Positions 17,636 to 27,514 of a stretch of DNA of 64,000 nt are shown here, piece by piece. The DNA is from Enterovibrio gelatinilyticus (GTDB lineage: Bacteria; Pseudomonadota; Gammaproteobacteria; Enterobacterales; Vibrionaceae), in assembly GCF_028683095.1 (NCBI RefSeq), contig NZ_JAJUBC010000018.1, forward strand, positions 51,582 through 115,581, written 5' to 3'. A model generated the notes under the pieces. That model saw only the letters and a program-made list of their open reading frames with translations. It made no database searches and was not told the DNA's origin. The position numbers and the translations under genes are program-made. Positions within the stretch are counted from its first letter, which is position 1, and each line of letters opens with the position of its first letter.

Positions 17636-19036
17636 ATGAACTATATGCCTGTAGCAGACGTCCTGCGCGGCAAAACGGCAGTCGACACAGAAGTCACTGT
17701 CCGTGGTTGGATCCGCACCCGTCGTGATTCAAAAGCCGGTATCTCTTTCCTCGCCATTTATGACGGCTCTTGTTTTGATCCAATTCAGGCTGTTGTTTCT
17801 AATGAGCTGAATAATTATAAAGAAGATGTACTGCGTCTTACCACAGGCTGCTCTGTTGAAGTGACAGGTAAAGTTGTTGAAAGCCCAGGACAAGGTCAAG
17901 CATTTGAACTTCAAGCAACTGACGTAAAAGTCGTTGGCTGGGTTGAAGATGCTGATACTTACCCAATGGCAAAAACTCGTCACTCTATTGAGTACTTACG
18001 CGAAGTTGCTCACCTGCGCCCACGTACCAACGTGATTGGTTCAGTTGCACGTGTTCGTAACTGCCTGTCTCAAGCGATTCACCGTTTCTACCATGAGCAA
18101 GGTTACTTCTGGGTTTCTGCGCCACTTATCACGGCTTCTGATGCAGAAGGCGCGGGTGAAATGTTCCGAGTTTCTACACTGGACATGGAAAACCTACCTC
18201 GCACAGACGAAGGTAAAGTGGATTTCAACGAAGACTTCTTCGGTAAAGAAACTTTCCTAACCGTTTCAGGTCAGCTGAACGCAGAAGCGTATGCATGTGC
18301 TTTGAGCAAAGTTTACACTTTCGGCCCAACGTTCCGTGCTGAAAACTCAAACACCAGCCGCCACCTAGCGGAATTCTGGATGGTTGAGCCAGAAGTGGCG
18401 TTTGCAGATTTGAACGATGTAGCAAAACTGGCTGAAGACATGCTGAAGTATGTATTCAAAGCAGTACTTGAAGAACGTCGTGATGACCTTGAATTCTTTG
18501 CTCAGCGCATCGACAAAGAAGCGATCACGCGTCTAGAGAAATTCGTTGACTCTGATTTTGCGCAAGTGGATTACACCGACGCAATCGACATCTTGCTTCA
18601 ATCAGGCCAAACGTTTGAGAACCCAGTTGAATGGGGTATCGACTTGGCATCTGAGCACGAGCGTTTCCTTGCAGAGAAACACTTCCAAGCGCCTGTTATA
18701 GTGAAAAACTACCCGAAAGACATCAAAGCATTCTACATGCGCTTGAATGACGACGGTAAAACAGTAGCGGCAATGGATGTACTTGCACCAGGTATCGGTG
18801 AAATCATTGGTGGTGCTCAGCGTGAAGAGCGTCTAGACGTTCTAGATTCACGTATGCGCGCAATGAACATCGACCCTGAGCACATGAGCTGGTATCGCGA
18901 TCTTCGTCGCTACGGCACCGTACCACACGCTGGTTTCGGTCTAGGCTTTGAGCGTCTGGTTTCTTACGTAACAGGTATGGGCAACGTTCGTGACGTTATT
19001 CCATTCCCACGTACGCCACGCAGTGCAAACTTCTAA
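17636..19036 (+). CDS. asnS: Asparaginyl-tRNA synthetase
   Basis: The product is 466 aa from ATG 17636, exactly the E. coli and Vibrio length. An ATG at 17627 is closer to the GGAG SD and would add three residues. N-terminal OB-fold anticodon-binding domain (about 15-110) is followed by the class II catalytic core: motif 1 within [20 protein letters not shown], motif 2 [21 protein letters not shown], motif 3 [15 protein letters not shown]. It charges tRNA-Asn with asparagine. Nearly identical to Vibrio AsnS from memory. Monocistronic, with its own terminator. Confidence 0.97.
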   Translation: MNYMPVADVLRGKTAVDTEVTVRGWIRTRRDSKAGISFLAIYDGSCFDPIQAVVSNELNNYKEDVLRLTTGCSVEVTGKVVESPGQGQAFELQATDVKVVGWVEDADTYPMAKTRHSIEYLREVAHLRPRTNVIGSVARVRNCLSQAIHRFYHEQGYFWVSAPLITASDAEGAGEMFRVSTLDMENLPRTDEGKVDFNEDFFGKETFLTVSGQLNAEAYACALSKVYTFGPTFRAENSNTSRHLAEFWMVEPEVAFADLNDVAKLAEDMLKYVFKAVLEERRDDLEFFAQRIDKEAITRLEKFVDSDFAQVDYTDAIDILLQSGQTFENPVEWGIDLASEHERFLAEKHFQAPVIVKNYPKDIKAFYMRLNDDGKTVAAMDVLAPGIGEIIGGAQREERLDVLDSRMRAMNIDPEHMSWYRDLRRYGTVPHAGFGLGFERLVSYVTGMGNVRDVIPFPRTPRSANF

Positions 19037-19072
19037 TTTTTTGCATCGCTGATACGTTCTAATTATGTTTCG

Positions 19073-19105
19073 AAAGACCGCTGTTGTTATTAGCGGTCTT
19101 TTTTT
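19073..19105 (+). terminator. Terminator of asnS
   Basis: 10-bp perfect stem AAAGACCGCT / AGCGGTCTTT followed by a T-run. Confidence 0.9.
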
Positions 19106-19431
19106 ATGTAATTTTCCCTCAAAACGCCCCTCTCAGCCCACATCGTCTATTTCAATGCACTTTCCACACGCTGATAGATGATAAAAGTACGATTCAGAAT
19201 CATTCTTCCTTAGAGATACAAGCAACCTGACGAACACAGGACTCCGCGCGAAACCTGTCGAAAAGGTCAATAAGAACATGATTCCAACGGTTGCTAAAAA
19301 ATGTGCGATTGATCGCGCGAATAGACAGATACAAAGAACAATAAAATTTCAGGAAATTTCGGTTTTATTACAACGGATCAAAATGGTATAAACAAAGGTA
19401 GTTCCCTTTACTAACGCCATGGATGAATGAG
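19106..19431 (+). other. Upstream region of aspC
   Basis: 326 bp without a gene. A possible -10 TATAAA lies at 19387-19392, about 40 bp before the start, without a convincing -35. A short dyad GCGAT/ATCGC occurs near 19310. Nothing else is recognised. Confidence 0.3.
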
Positions 19432-20625
19432 ATGTTTGAAAAAATAGCTGCAGCCCCTGCCGACCCTATTCTAGGTCTTACTGAAGAATTCAAAGCAGAT
19501 ACACGCGCCGAGAAAATCAACTTGGGCGTCGGTATTTACAAGGATGAATCCGGTAATACACCTGTTTTAGCTACCGTTAAGAAAGCCGAAGCGTTTCTAC
19601 TTGAAAGTGAAACCACAAAATCTTACCTAAGCATCCCAGGTACGCCTGAATATGGTTTAGCCGTACAAAAGCTGCTGTTTGGTAACGATGCATCTCTTAT
19701 TGCAGATAAACGCGCACAAACAGCACAAGCACCAGGCGGTACAGGCGCACTGCGTGTGGCGGCGGAATTTATCAAGCGTCAACTTGGCGATGTAAAAGTA
19801 TGGGTGAGTAACCCGACATGGGCGAACCACAACGGTGTATTTGCTGCGGCTGGCTTGGAAGTGGCATCTTACGGCTACTACAACGCAGAAACTAAAGACA
19901 TGGATTTTGCAGCGATGCTGACAGATCTACAAACCGCAAGCGAAGGTGATGTGGTTCTTCTGCACGGCTGCTGCCATAACCCTACCGGTATCGACCCAGA
20001 TGCCGCGCAGTGGCAACAACTGGCTGCACTGTGTAATGAGAAAAACCTACTCCCAATGTTCGACTTTGCCTACCAAGGTTTTGCGTCGGGCGTTGAAGAA
20101 GATGCAGCAGGCCTTCGCATTTTTGCTGATGCATGTTCAGAGCTTTTAGTTGCGAGCTCTTTCTCGAAAAACTTTGGCTTGTACAACGAACGTGTAGGCG
20201 CATTCACCATCGTTGGTAAAAACGCTGCTGAAACCGCAACCGCGTTTAGCCAAGTGAAAAGCATTGCACGCGTTATCTACTCTAACCCACCAGCGCATGG
20301 TGCTGCAGTTGTGACAGCGATCCTAAACGACGCTGCCTTGCGTGCAGAGTGGGAACAAGAAGTCGCGGATATGCGTGTTCGCATTCAAGAAATGCGCGAG
20401 CTATTCGTTGCTACCTTGAAAGAAGAAGGCGTGGAAGGTGATTTCAGCTTTATTCAACGCCAAAACGGCATGTTCTCTTTCTCTGGTCTAAACAAAGAAC
20501 AAGTGACACGCCTGAAAGAAGAATTCGGTGTGTACATCGTAGGCTCTGGCCGTATCAGTGTTGCCGGCATGATGCGCTCTAACATGGGTCCACTGTGTAA
20601 AGCTATCGCTGCGGTTCTTAAATAA
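19432..20625 (+). CDS. aspC: Aspartate aminotransferase
   Basis: The product is 397 aa from ATG 19432, giving [20 protein letters not shown], the conserved AspC start (E. coli 396 aa). PLP enzyme of fold type I, interconverting aspartate/2-oxoglutarate and oxaloacetate/glutamate. [11 protein letters not shown] is the N-terminal substrate loop, [12 protein letters not shown] the cofactor-binding Asn block, and the PLP lysine sits in [18 protein letters not shown] (around residue 246). The C-terminal SGRISVAGM carries the substrate-carboxylate Arg. Ordinary housekeeping gene with its own terminator. Confidence 0.95.
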   Translation: MFEKIAAAPADPILGLTEEFKADTRAEKINLGVGIYKDESGNTPVLATVKKAEAFLLESETTKSYLSIPGTPEYGLAVQKLLFGNDASLIADKRAQTAQAPGGTGALRVAAEFIKRQLGDVKVWVSNPTWANHNGVFAAAGLEVASYGYYNAETKDMDFAAMLTDLQTASEGDVVLLHGCCHNPTGIDPDAAQWQQLAALCNEKNLLPMFDFAYQGFASGVEEDAAGLRIFADACSELLVASSFSKNFGLYNERVGAFTIVGKNAAETATAFSQVKSIARVIYSNPPAHGAAVVTAILNDAALRAEWEQEVADMRVRIQEMRELFVATLKEEGVEGDFSFIQRQNGMFSFSGLNKEQVTRLKEEFGVYIVGSGRISVAGMMRSNMGPLCKAIAAVLK

Positions 20626-20646
20626 TCATCGCACTAACCTCTAATA

Positions 20647-20672
20647 AAAAAGCGCCTTTCGGCGCTTTTTTT
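20647..20672. terminator. Bidirectional terminator between aspC and folE
   Basis: Stem AAAAAGCGCC / GGCGCTTTTT with loop TTTC. It serves the convergent aspC and folE. Confidence 0.88.
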
Positions 20673-20723
20673 GTTTCTATTCCGGTTAATGGAAACCTAT
20701 CTTGGGTACCACCAAACGTGGAA

Positions 20724-21380
20724 TTAACCGACGCCGTGCAAAAACTCTGCTCGCGTGGAGGCATTCTGTTTGAAGTTACCACCCAACGCTGTCGTTGTCG
20801 TCGCACTAGTCGCATCCATCACTCCACGCGCTTTCACACAATAATGAGTCGCGTGCATGTGAACAGCAACATTCTCCGTCTCCAATAGCGTTTGCAGAGC
20901 CACCAAAATTTGACGAGTCAAACGCTCTTGAACCTGAGGGCGCTGCGCGAAGAAACGTACGATACGATTGATCTTCGACAAACCAATGATTTTGTTCTTA
21001 GGTAGATATGCGACAGTACACTTGCCATCAATCGTGACTAAGTGATGCTCACAGGTGCTGGTCATGGTGATGTCTTTCACTCTCACCATTTCGTCACAAC
21101 CCATCTTGTTATCGATCACAGTAATCTTGGGGAAATTTGCGTAATCAAGTCCGGAAAACACCTCATCAACGTACATTTTTGCAATGCGCGCTGGTGTTTC
21201 AGTCAAACTGTCATCATCGAGGTCAAGATCGATAACAGACAAAATTTCCCGCATGTGATATTCAATTCGTTCTTTCTTTTCTTCCGCGGTCATTGTGGAG
21301 CCGGTCTGCATTGGTGTCTCAATACCGCGTGCGATAAGGGCTTCGCGGACTCGTGTTGCTGAATCGCTCAATGCTGTCAT
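20724..21380 (-). CDS. folE: GTP cyclohydrolase I, FolE
   Basis: The product is 218 aa (E. coli 222). It makes dihydroneopterin triphosphate, the branch-point precursor of folate and, through QueD, of queuosine. Zinc ligands are visible in [14 protein letters not shown] and [34 protein letters not shown] is the conserved GTP-binding block. Divergent from moeA across 221 bp. It ends near a bidirectional terminator. Zinc-dependent type I enzyme, not the FolE2 form. Confidence 0.96.
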   Translation of the reverse strand: MTALSDSATRVREALIARGIETPMQTGSTMTAEEKKERIEYHMREILSVIDLDLDDDSLTETPARIAKMYVDEVFSGLDYANFPKITVIDNKMGCDEMVRVKDITMTSTCEHHLVTIDGKCTVAYLPKNKIIGLSKINRIVRFFAQRPQVQERLTRQILVALQTLLETENVAVHMHATHYCVKARGVMDATSATTTTALGGNFKQNASTRAEFLHGVG

Positions 21381-21601
21381 GGAAAATCCTTGAATTATTG
21401 CAATGTTGTTATCTAATTAATTACTCGTCATTCACAGACAAGGATCAATTTCTGTCAGATTTTTGAAGCATAGCGTTTATAGTAAAAAATTTACACCTCG
21501 AAATGCGTGTGGGCATTAGTTTCAGCGGCTAAAGTTTGCCATAATGCCCGCTTTATTCTGCGTATTGAGCATAAGTTGCTCGAAACTACTGAGAGTTCAT
21601 T

Positions 21602-22837
21602 ATGGGTTGCTGCGACACTCCTGGTTTGATGCCTGTATCAACGGCTATCGACATTCTTTTGGATCAAACCACGCCACTGACACAAACCGAAAACGTGTCA
21701 CTGATTGACGCACAAAATCGCATTACGGCGGAAGATATTCGATCGCCTATCAATGTCCCACCTTTTGCCAACTCAGCAATGGATGGCTATGCCCTGCGCT
21801 GTGCTGATTTAGAAAAATCTCGCACCCTCGTTTTGGCAGGTAAATCTTTCGCTGGTATTCCTTTTGAGGGCGATTGGCCTGAAGGATCCTGTATTCGCAT
21901 CATGACCGGGGCTGAAGTGCCAGTAGGTGCAGATGCGGTCATTATGCAAGAGCAAACAGAAGTAGACGGCGATCAGATTATCTTTACTGCATCAGCGACC
22001 GCTCAACAGAACATTCGCCCTATCGGCGACGACGTTAAGCAAGGCGCTGTCGTTATTCCGAAAGGCACGCTGCTAACGCCTCGAGAAGTGCCTATGCTGG
22101 CAACGCTAGGCATTGCGAATGTCACTGTTATTCGCAAGCCCAAAGTTGCATTCTTCTCGACAGGCGACGAATTACGTCAAGTTGGTGAGCCTTTGGGTAA
22201 GGGTGAAATCTATGACAGCAACCGCTATACCATTCGCGCAATGCTGGAAAAGATGCACTGTGAAGCAATCGATCTAGGTGTGGTACCTGACTGCCCGGAA
22301 AAATTGCGACAAACCTTTCTAAGTGCTGCAGACGATGCGGATGTCATCGTGACATCGGGCGGTGTCAGCGTCGGTGAGGCCGACTACACCAAAGACATCT
22401 TGGACCAAGAAGGGGAAGTTGGCTTTTGGAAAATCGCTATCAAGCCTGGCAAACCCTTTGCTTTCGGTACTGTTAAAGACGCGCTTTTCTGTGGATTGCC
22501 TGGCAATCCAGTGTCTGTACTGGTGACTTTGCACGTGCTTGTTCAGCCACTTCTAGCGAAACTAGCAGGACATACGCAATGGCAGCAGAGCATCGCACTA
22601 AAAGCCAAAGCAGAAACGCGTTTCAAAAAAGCCCCGGGTCGCACTGATTACCAACGAGCTATCTATCGCATGAACGAACAAGGTGAACTCGTTGTCGCAT
22701 CAACAGGCAACCAAGGCTCTGGCGCATTTAGTTCGCTTTCATTGGCAAATTGTTTTGCCATTCTTGAGCAAGATCGCGGCCACATAGAAGTGGGTGACTC
22801 AGTCATGGTTGAACCGTTTAGTGCAGTGTTGAACTAA
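21602..22837 (+). CDS. moeA: Molybdopterin molybdenumtransferase MoeA
   Basis: The product is 411 aa. MoeA inserts molybdate into adenylylated molybdopterin to finish Moco. The conserved VPPFANSAMDGYALR block, RIMTGAEVPVGADAVIMQEQ, the MPT-binding TSGGVSVGEADYTKDIL and the GLPGNPVSVLVT segments are all present, matching E. coli MoeA domain order (I-IV). MGCCDTPGLMP at the N-terminus is a short variant start with paired cysteines. Probably an operon with moeB 109 bp downstream, though a perfect 25-bp palindrome lies between them. No Moco riboswitch is recognised in the leader. Confidence 0.95.
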   Translation: MGCCDTPGLMPVSTAIDILLDQTTPLTQTENVSLIDAQNRITAEDIRSPINVPPFANSAMDGYALRCADLEKSRTLVLAGKSFAGIPFEGDWPEGSCIRIMTGAEVPVGADAVIMQEQTEVDGDQIIFTASATAQQNIRPIGDDVKQGAVVIPKGTLLTPREVPMLATLGIANVTVIRKPKVAFFSTGDELRQVGEPLGKGEIYDSNRYTIRAMLEKMHCEAIDLGVVPDCPEKLRQTFLSAADDADVIVTSGGVSVGEADYTKDILDQEGEVGFWKIAIKPGKPFAFGTVKDALFCGLPGNPVSVLVTLHVLVQPLLAKLAGHTQWQQSIALKAKAETRFKKAPGRTDYQRAIYRMNEQGELVVASTGNQGSGAFSSLSLANCFAILEQDRGHIEVGDSVMVEPFSAVLN

Positions 22838-22868
22838 TCCTGCATTGAACTCGCCAACGAGGTCGCCG

Positions 22869-22893
22869 GTGTTTTAGCGTCACGCTAAAACAC
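22869..22893. repeat. Perfect 25-bp palindrome between moeA and moeB
   Basis: Arms GTGTTTTAGCGT and ACGCTAAAACAC around a single central C. Flanking GCCG/CGGC bases could lengthen the stem. No T-run follows, so it is not a simple terminator. It may be an mRNA-stability hairpin, a partial terminator or a protein site. Confidence 0.85.
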
Positions 22894-22946
22894 TCCCGGC
22901 CTCTCCCCACTCCTTGTACTCATCTACCCGAACGCTAAGGGACAAC

Positions 22947-23696
22947 GTGGACATTCTCTCTCCCGAAGAAGAACTCAGATATAACCGCCAAATCGTGCTC
23001 AGACAATTTGATTTCGACGGTCAGGAGGCTTTAAAGCAAAGCCAAGTCCTTATTCTAGGTGCTGGCGGTTTAGGCTGTGCAGCAAGCCAATACCTTGCTG
23101 CTGCGGGAATTGGGAAAATAACGCTCATTGATGATGACCGCGTTGAACTATCAAACTTGCAGCGACAAGTGCTTCACAATGACAGCACAATTGGTGAGCT
23201 GAAAGTAGAGTCTGCGGCCAAAGCATTGCGTGTTCTCAACCCACATGTAAGTATCGACACCATCGAAAAACGGTTGGATGACAATGCCTTATTGGCATTA
23301 ATCGAACAGCACAGTATCGTTATCGATTGTTCAGACAATATTGGCACACGAAACCAACTCAACCAACTTTGCTTCTGTTCAAAAACGCCTTTGATCAGCG
23401 GTGCCGCTATCCGTTTGGAAGGACAAGTAGCTGTCTTCACCTATGGAGAGAAAGAGCCTTGTTACCAATGCCTCAGCGCACTGTTTGGCGAACAGGTGCT
23501 GAGCTGTGTAGAAGCGGGGATCTTATCGCCCGTCGTTGGCATCATTGGAGCAACCCAAGCACTTGAAGCCATTAAAGTCATATCAAAATTCTCACCAGCG
23601 CCAACAGGTAAAATAATGTTTTATGATGCACTGAGCAGCGAATGGCGGTCGTTTTCTTTGCCTAAGAATCCTAAGTGTGGTGCTTGCTCTACTTAA
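22947..23696 (+). CDS. moeB: Molybdopterin-synthase adenylyltransferase MoeB
   Basis: The product is 249 aa from GTG 22947 (AAGGG upstream), the same length as E. coli MoeB. The longer frame begins at a TTG without RBS. MoeB adenylates the C-terminus of MoaD. ATP-binding LILGAGGLGCAASQYLAAAG (about 35-54), the adenylation Asp in VIDCSDN, and the C-terminal zinc pair of KNPKCGACST with CYQCLSALF are all present. It follows moeA in the same direction. Confidence 0.94.
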   Translation: MDILSPEEELRYNRQIVLRQFDFDGQEALKQSQVLILGAGGLGCAASQYLAAAGIGKITLIDDDRVELSNLQRQVLHNDSTIGELKVESAAKALRVLNPHVSIDTIEKRLDDNALLALIEQHSIVIDCSDNIGTRNQLNQLCFCSKTPLISGAAIRLEGQVAVFTYGEKEPCYQCLSALFGEQVLSCVEAGILSPVVGIIGATQALEAIKVISKFSPAPTGKIMFYDALSSEWRSFSLPKNPKCGACST

Positions 23697-23831
23697 CACT
23701 CGGTCTCAATTAAGCGACACAAATCTCAAAATGAGAAACATCTACTACAATTAGGAGGGTCTCTGTTGTTGCTTACCTGACAGCATCAACAGAGTGACGT
23801 TCCTTTTTTATGTGGGTGCATTGCAACAACG

Positions 23832-25451
23832 ATGATAAAAACCCTATCTATTGTCCTTGTCATCATGGGTATGTTTGCGCTCCTTTCTGCGTTAAAGTCG
23901 TCGATCTCCTTATATCAACGTGATCGACGCCCTTCTACATTCAGTTTTGTTCCTGTCGTGCTTGGCTTCATCATTGGCTATATCTTGTATGCTGCCTTTC
24001 TATCGATGAAGCCAGAAATCACCTTTATCGAGTGCGTCGTTGCTGTCATTTTCTTTGGTGGCGGTATTTTCTGCGTCATGATATTTGGCGTCGTTTCTCA
24101 GAGTATGGAACGCATCGCTTTTGCTGAGTTCCAACAACGCCATAACGCCTCACACGACCGATTAACTGGCTTACCTAATCGACGATTTCTCCTCAAAACA
24201 ATCACCGAGCAAATCACCGATGACAGTACTATTCAGCAAAAACTTGCCTTAATCATTATTGATATTAATAACTTCAACAATTTAAACGAGGTGTTTAGTC
24301 ATCAAAAAGGGGACGTTTTACTCGCTCAATTCTCAACACGACTGAAAGAGTACGTTGACGACGATATATTTCTTGCTCGTTCAAGTGGCAATCGGTTTAC
24401 TTTGGTTCTTCTTAACCCTGAAAACACCAACATCCCAGCATACATTGAAGGCATGCAAGCGTATCTCGACCATCCACTTACCATCAACGATCATGATATG
24501 AACTTGACCAATACCGCTGGCGTTGCACTCTTTCCAGAACATGGTTCCAATGCTGAAGAACTGCTAAAACGCGCAGAGATTTCGATGTATAGCGCGAAAC
24601 GTATTCAAGCGCCATACGCCATCTATGAACCCTCAAGAACCAGCCATTTTTACGATCAGACTGAATTAGCTGCCATGCTACACAATGCAATTTCGACAAT
24701 GGATTTCGAACTTTACTTTCAACCCGTCATGAATGTTCAAACTCCAAACCAAACTACATTTGAAGCTCTCATTCGGTGGACGTTGAATGATGGATACATC
24801 GTACGCCCTGACGATTTCATTCCCATCGCCGAACAAACTAATGCTATCAAACAGATCACTCATTGGGTGTTGGAAACAGCAATTGCCCAGCTAGCTATTT
24901 GGCATTCACAAGGTATTTTTCCGCAAGTACAGGTGAATCTATCGGTGAAAGATCTGGAGGATAACAACCTGGAACCCTACTTAAAGCGATTATTGAAAAC
25001 CTACGCCATTAACCCTGCCCAATTAACGTTAGAACTGACCGAAACCAGCATGATGCAAAATCCCTGCAAGGCGCGAGAAGTCCTCGAAAAAATCAAAAAA
25101 CTGGGCGTTTCGCTAAGCATCGATGATTTTGGTACGGGCTTCTCATCGCTATCAATTCTTAGCAATATGCCCATAGATGAAATAAAAATCGACCGCAGTT
25201 TCGTGACAGACTTACTCTATAGCAGTAACCACGAAGCCATTGTTAGGTCGACAATCTATCTTGCACACAGCCTTGAATGCCGTGTTGTTGCAGAAGGTGT
25301 AGAGACCGAGGCATTGGGCCAGTATTTGATGTCCATTGGGTGTGACAAGATACAAGGCTATTGGTATGGACGTCCGATGACTTTGGCCCAGACGGATGCT
25401 TGGCTACATGAATCTCACTTAGTTAACTTCAGAGTTGCTAGCCAAAACTAA
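23832..25451 (+). CDS. Membrane GGDEF/EAL protein, probable c-di-GMP phosphodiesterase
   Basis: The product is 539 aa. Three N-terminal membrane segments (about 1-20, 35-57, 64-90) are followed by a GGDEF domain (about 105-265) and an EAL domain (about 280-530). The cyclase signature reads SGNRF instead of GGDEF and no I-site RxxD is apparent, so cyclase activity is unlikely; the domain may bind GTP as a regulator. The EAL domain keeps FEALIRW, VNLSVKDL, ELTETSMM, IDDFGTGFSSLS, the KIDRSFV lysine and VVAEGVET, so c-di-GMP hydrolysis is expected. Single gene after moeB. No PAS or other sensor domain is seen. Confidence 0.9.
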   Translation: MIKTLSIVLVIMGMFALLSALKSSISLYQRDRRPSTFSFVPVVLGFIIGYILYAAFLSMKPEITFIECVVAVIFFGGGIFCVMIFGVVSQSMERIAFAEFQQRHNASHDRLTGLPNRRFLLKTITEQITDDSTIQQKLALIIIDINNFNNLNEVFSHQKGDVLLAQFSTRLKEYVDDDIFLARSSGNRFTLVLLNPENTNIPAYIEGMQAYLDHPLTINDHDMNLTNTAGVALFPEHGSNAEELLKRAEISMYSAKRIQAPYAIYEPSRTSHFYDQTELAAMLHNAISTMDFELYFQPVMNVQTPNQTTFEALIRWTLNDGYIVRPDDFIPIAEQTNAIKQITHWVLETAIAQLAIWHSQGIFPQVQVNLSVKDLEDNNLEPYLKRLLKTYAINPAQLTLELTETSMMQNPCKAREVLEKIKKLGVSLSIDDFGTGFSSLSILSNMPIDEIKIDRSFVTDLLYSSNHEAIVRSTIYLAHSLECRVVAEGVETEALGQYLMSIGCDKIQGYWYGRPMTLAQTDAWLHESHLVNFRVASQN

Positions 25452-25597
25452 GCCTGCACCTGAGTCGCTCCAAATGTTAAGAATCACCTCCGTTCTCCCC
25501 TCGTTTATTCGTTTACCTAACTATTCGCACACAAAACAAGCGATTCATTTACGAATCATTCGTCTCGTCATTAATGCTTCAAATTAGTGAAACATAG

Positions 25598-25615
25598 CTG
25601 TCATAAAACTCTCCT
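25598..25615 (+). promoter_or_regulatory. Pho box of the pst operon
   Basis: CTGTCATAAAACTCTCCT matches the PhoB consensus CTGTCATAWAWCTGTCAY at 16 of 18 positions. It lies 61 bp before pstS, as expected for activation by phosphate starvation. Confidence 0.88.
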
Positions 25616-25676
25616 AAAGTTGCTTTCGTTGACTCATACAGCGCCTCACCAAAAGGCAACCCAAAGGAAAGCGACA

Positions 25677-26498
25677 ATGAAATCAAACGTATTTTCTGCA
25701 TTGTGCGTAGCAAGCGCATTGATGGCCACAACCGCTTCAGCGCAACAAACAATCACTGTTTCCGGCTCAACCTCAGTGACTGAAGTAATGGAAGTACTTG
25801 CCGAGACTTATCACAAGCAAAACAACAGCACATTTATTGAAGTGCAAGGCACGGGGTCTTCGGCGGGAGTTAAAGCGGCAAAAAACGGCACCTCCATGTT
25901 TGGTATGGCCTCTCGCGAATTGAAGGAATCAGAAAAAGAATCATCAATCACTGAAACCGTAATAGCACGTGATGGCATCGCTGTCGTAGTCAACAACGCC
26001 AACCCGCTAATTGACCTCACTGTTGAGCAAATCGCGAAAATTTATCGCGGAGACGTTAAGAACTGGTCAGACGTTGGTGGCGAGGACAAACCTATCGTTG
26101 TTGTGACCCGCGATACTGCTTCAGGCACACGCGGTGCGTTTGAAGACATCATGAGCCTTAAGCGCAAAATCAACGGCATGTCTGTCTCAGCCATTTCCCA
26201 ACGCGCTCAGGTCGGTAACGGCAATGGTGTAGTGAAAACCATCGTCGCTAACAATCCATTTGCTATCGGCTACATCTCACTAGGCTCTATCGACACGTCT
26301 CTGAAAGCTGTCAAGGTTAACGGCGTATCACCAACATCAGAAGCGGTGGCTGCAGGCATATACCAAGTTGCGCGTCCGTTCTTGGTGCTCAATAAGGTGG
26401 GTAATCCATCACCTGAAGCCGAAGAGTTCCTGACATGGATCATGTCTGCAGACGGCCAGAAAATCGTCTCAAACCAAGGCTACGTGCCAGTCAATTAA
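25677..26498 (+). CDS. pstS: Phosphate ABC transporter substrate-binding protein PstS
   Basis: The product is 273 aa from ATG 25677, with AAAGGAAA upstream; the longer frame reaches back into the Pho box. A signal peptide ends at TASAQQ (about residue 20). The mature part starts TITVSGSTSV, the phosphate-binding loop of the short PstS family, and TGSSAGVKAAKNG and TRDTASGTRGAFE complete the site. It captures phosphate in the periplasm for PstCA. First gene of the PhoB-controlled operon, followed by a stable hairpin. Confidence 0.95.
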   Translation: MKSNVFSALCVASALMATTASAQQTITVSGSTSVTEVMEVLAETYHKQNNSTFIEVQGTGSSAGVKAAKNGTSMFGMASRELKESEKESSITETVIARDGIAVVVNNANPLIDLTVEQIAKIYRGDVKNWSDVGGEDKPIVVVTRDTASGTRGAFEDIMSLKRKINGMSVSAISQRAQVGNGNGVVKTIVANNPFAIGYISLGSIDTSLKAVKVNGVSPTSEAVAAGIYQVARPFLVLNKVGNPSPEAEEFLTWIMSADGQKIVSNQGYVPVN

Positions 26499-26521
26499 TC
26501 AAACTTAATCACTAACCATAT

Positions 26522-26548
26522 TGGCCCAACTCGTTTCTAGTTGGGCCA
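26522..26548 (+). other. Intra-operon hairpin after pstS
   Basis: Perfect 10-bp stem TGGCCCAACT / AGTTGGGCCA with a 7-base loop and no T-run. It is placed between pstS and pstC where it could stabilise pstS mRNA or attenuate readthrough. Confidence 0.75.
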
Positions 26549-26595
26549 CGTTAACAAACTTCCTCAATGCCAAAACTGGCATCATGGAGTGAACC

Positions 26596-27510
26596 ATGAC
26601 CACCATACATCAACACGTTATCGAACCCCTTCCGGCAGGTAAGCTCGGTCGAGGTAGAAACCACGACTGGCGTGAAGAGTTTTTCCGCGCCCTATTTCTC
26701 ACTGCTGCCGCGCTTGGCGTGTTGTCTCTCGCCACTATTGGCTTTTTCATTTTCCGTGAAGGGATTCCTGCCATTCAGCAGGCTGGCCTTGTCAACATAG
26801 TGACAGGTTCGGAGTGGCTCCCCCCTGCTCTTTACGGCATTGCCCCAATGATTGTGGCATCGCTAGCATCAACCGCTGGCGCTGTTGTCATCGGCGTGCC
26901 CGTTGCTGTACTAACAGCAGTTTTCATAGCTGAAGTCGCACCTAAGTGGCTAGCCAACATTATTCGTCCAGCTGTCGAGTTACTGGCTGGCATTCCATCG
27001 GTGGTTTACGGTTTCTTTGGCCTAGTGATCATCGTTCCTATGATCCAAGACATTTTCAACGTACCTGCTGGCAACACACTGCTTGCAGGCATTATCGTGC
27101 TTGCCGTGATGATACTTCCCACTGTGATTGCAGTGTCTGAAACATCGTTGCGTGCCGTACCTAAAGCCTACAAAGAAGGCTCCCTTGCGCTCGGCGCATC
27201 ACCGATGTTCACAACGTTTAAGCTACTCATTCCAGCAGCGCGTTCAGGCATTATGACAGGTGTTATTTTGGGCATTGCCCGCGCTCTCGGTGAAACCATG
27301 GCCATCATCATGGTGATGGGCAATGCACCGGCAATGCCTGAGGGTATTCTTGAATCAGCACGTACGCTAACGGCAAACATCGCACTAGAGATGTCCTACG
27401 CGTCTGGCATTCACGCCAATGCGCTCTACGCCACAGGCATCGTTCTCTTGGTATTCATCATGATTTTGAATGCTGCCCTGCTATACCTAAACCAAGAAAA
27501 AGCGAAGTAA
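26596..27510 (+). CDS. pstC: Phosphate ABC transporter permease PstC
   Basis: The product is 304 aa with about six transmembrane helices. The binding-protein-dependent permease signature, with conserved glycine in EGSLALGASPMFTTFKLLIPAARSGI (about 193-218), is the EAA loop contacting PstB. ELLAGIPSVVYGFFGL is conserved between PstC and PstA. GGAGTG precedes the start. It pairs with PstA to form the inner-membrane phosphate channel. The N-terminus (about 1-25) is a cytosolic extension containing GRGRNHDW. Confidence 0.95.
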   Translation: MTTIHQHVIEPLPAGKLGRGRNHDWREEFFRALFLTAAALGVLSLATIGFFIFREGIPAIQQAGLVNIVTGSEWLPPALYGIAPMIVASLASTAGAVVIGVPVAVLTAVFIAEVAPKWLANIIRPAVELLAGIPSVVYGFFGLVIIVPMIQDIFNVPAGNTLLAGIIVLAVMILPTVIAVSETSLRAVPKAYKEGSLALGASPMFTTFKLLIPAARSGIMTGVILGIARALGETMAIIMVMGNAPAMPEGILESARTLTANIALEMSYASGIHANALYATGIVLLVFIMILNAALLYLNQEKAK

Positions 27511-27514
27511 CCCC

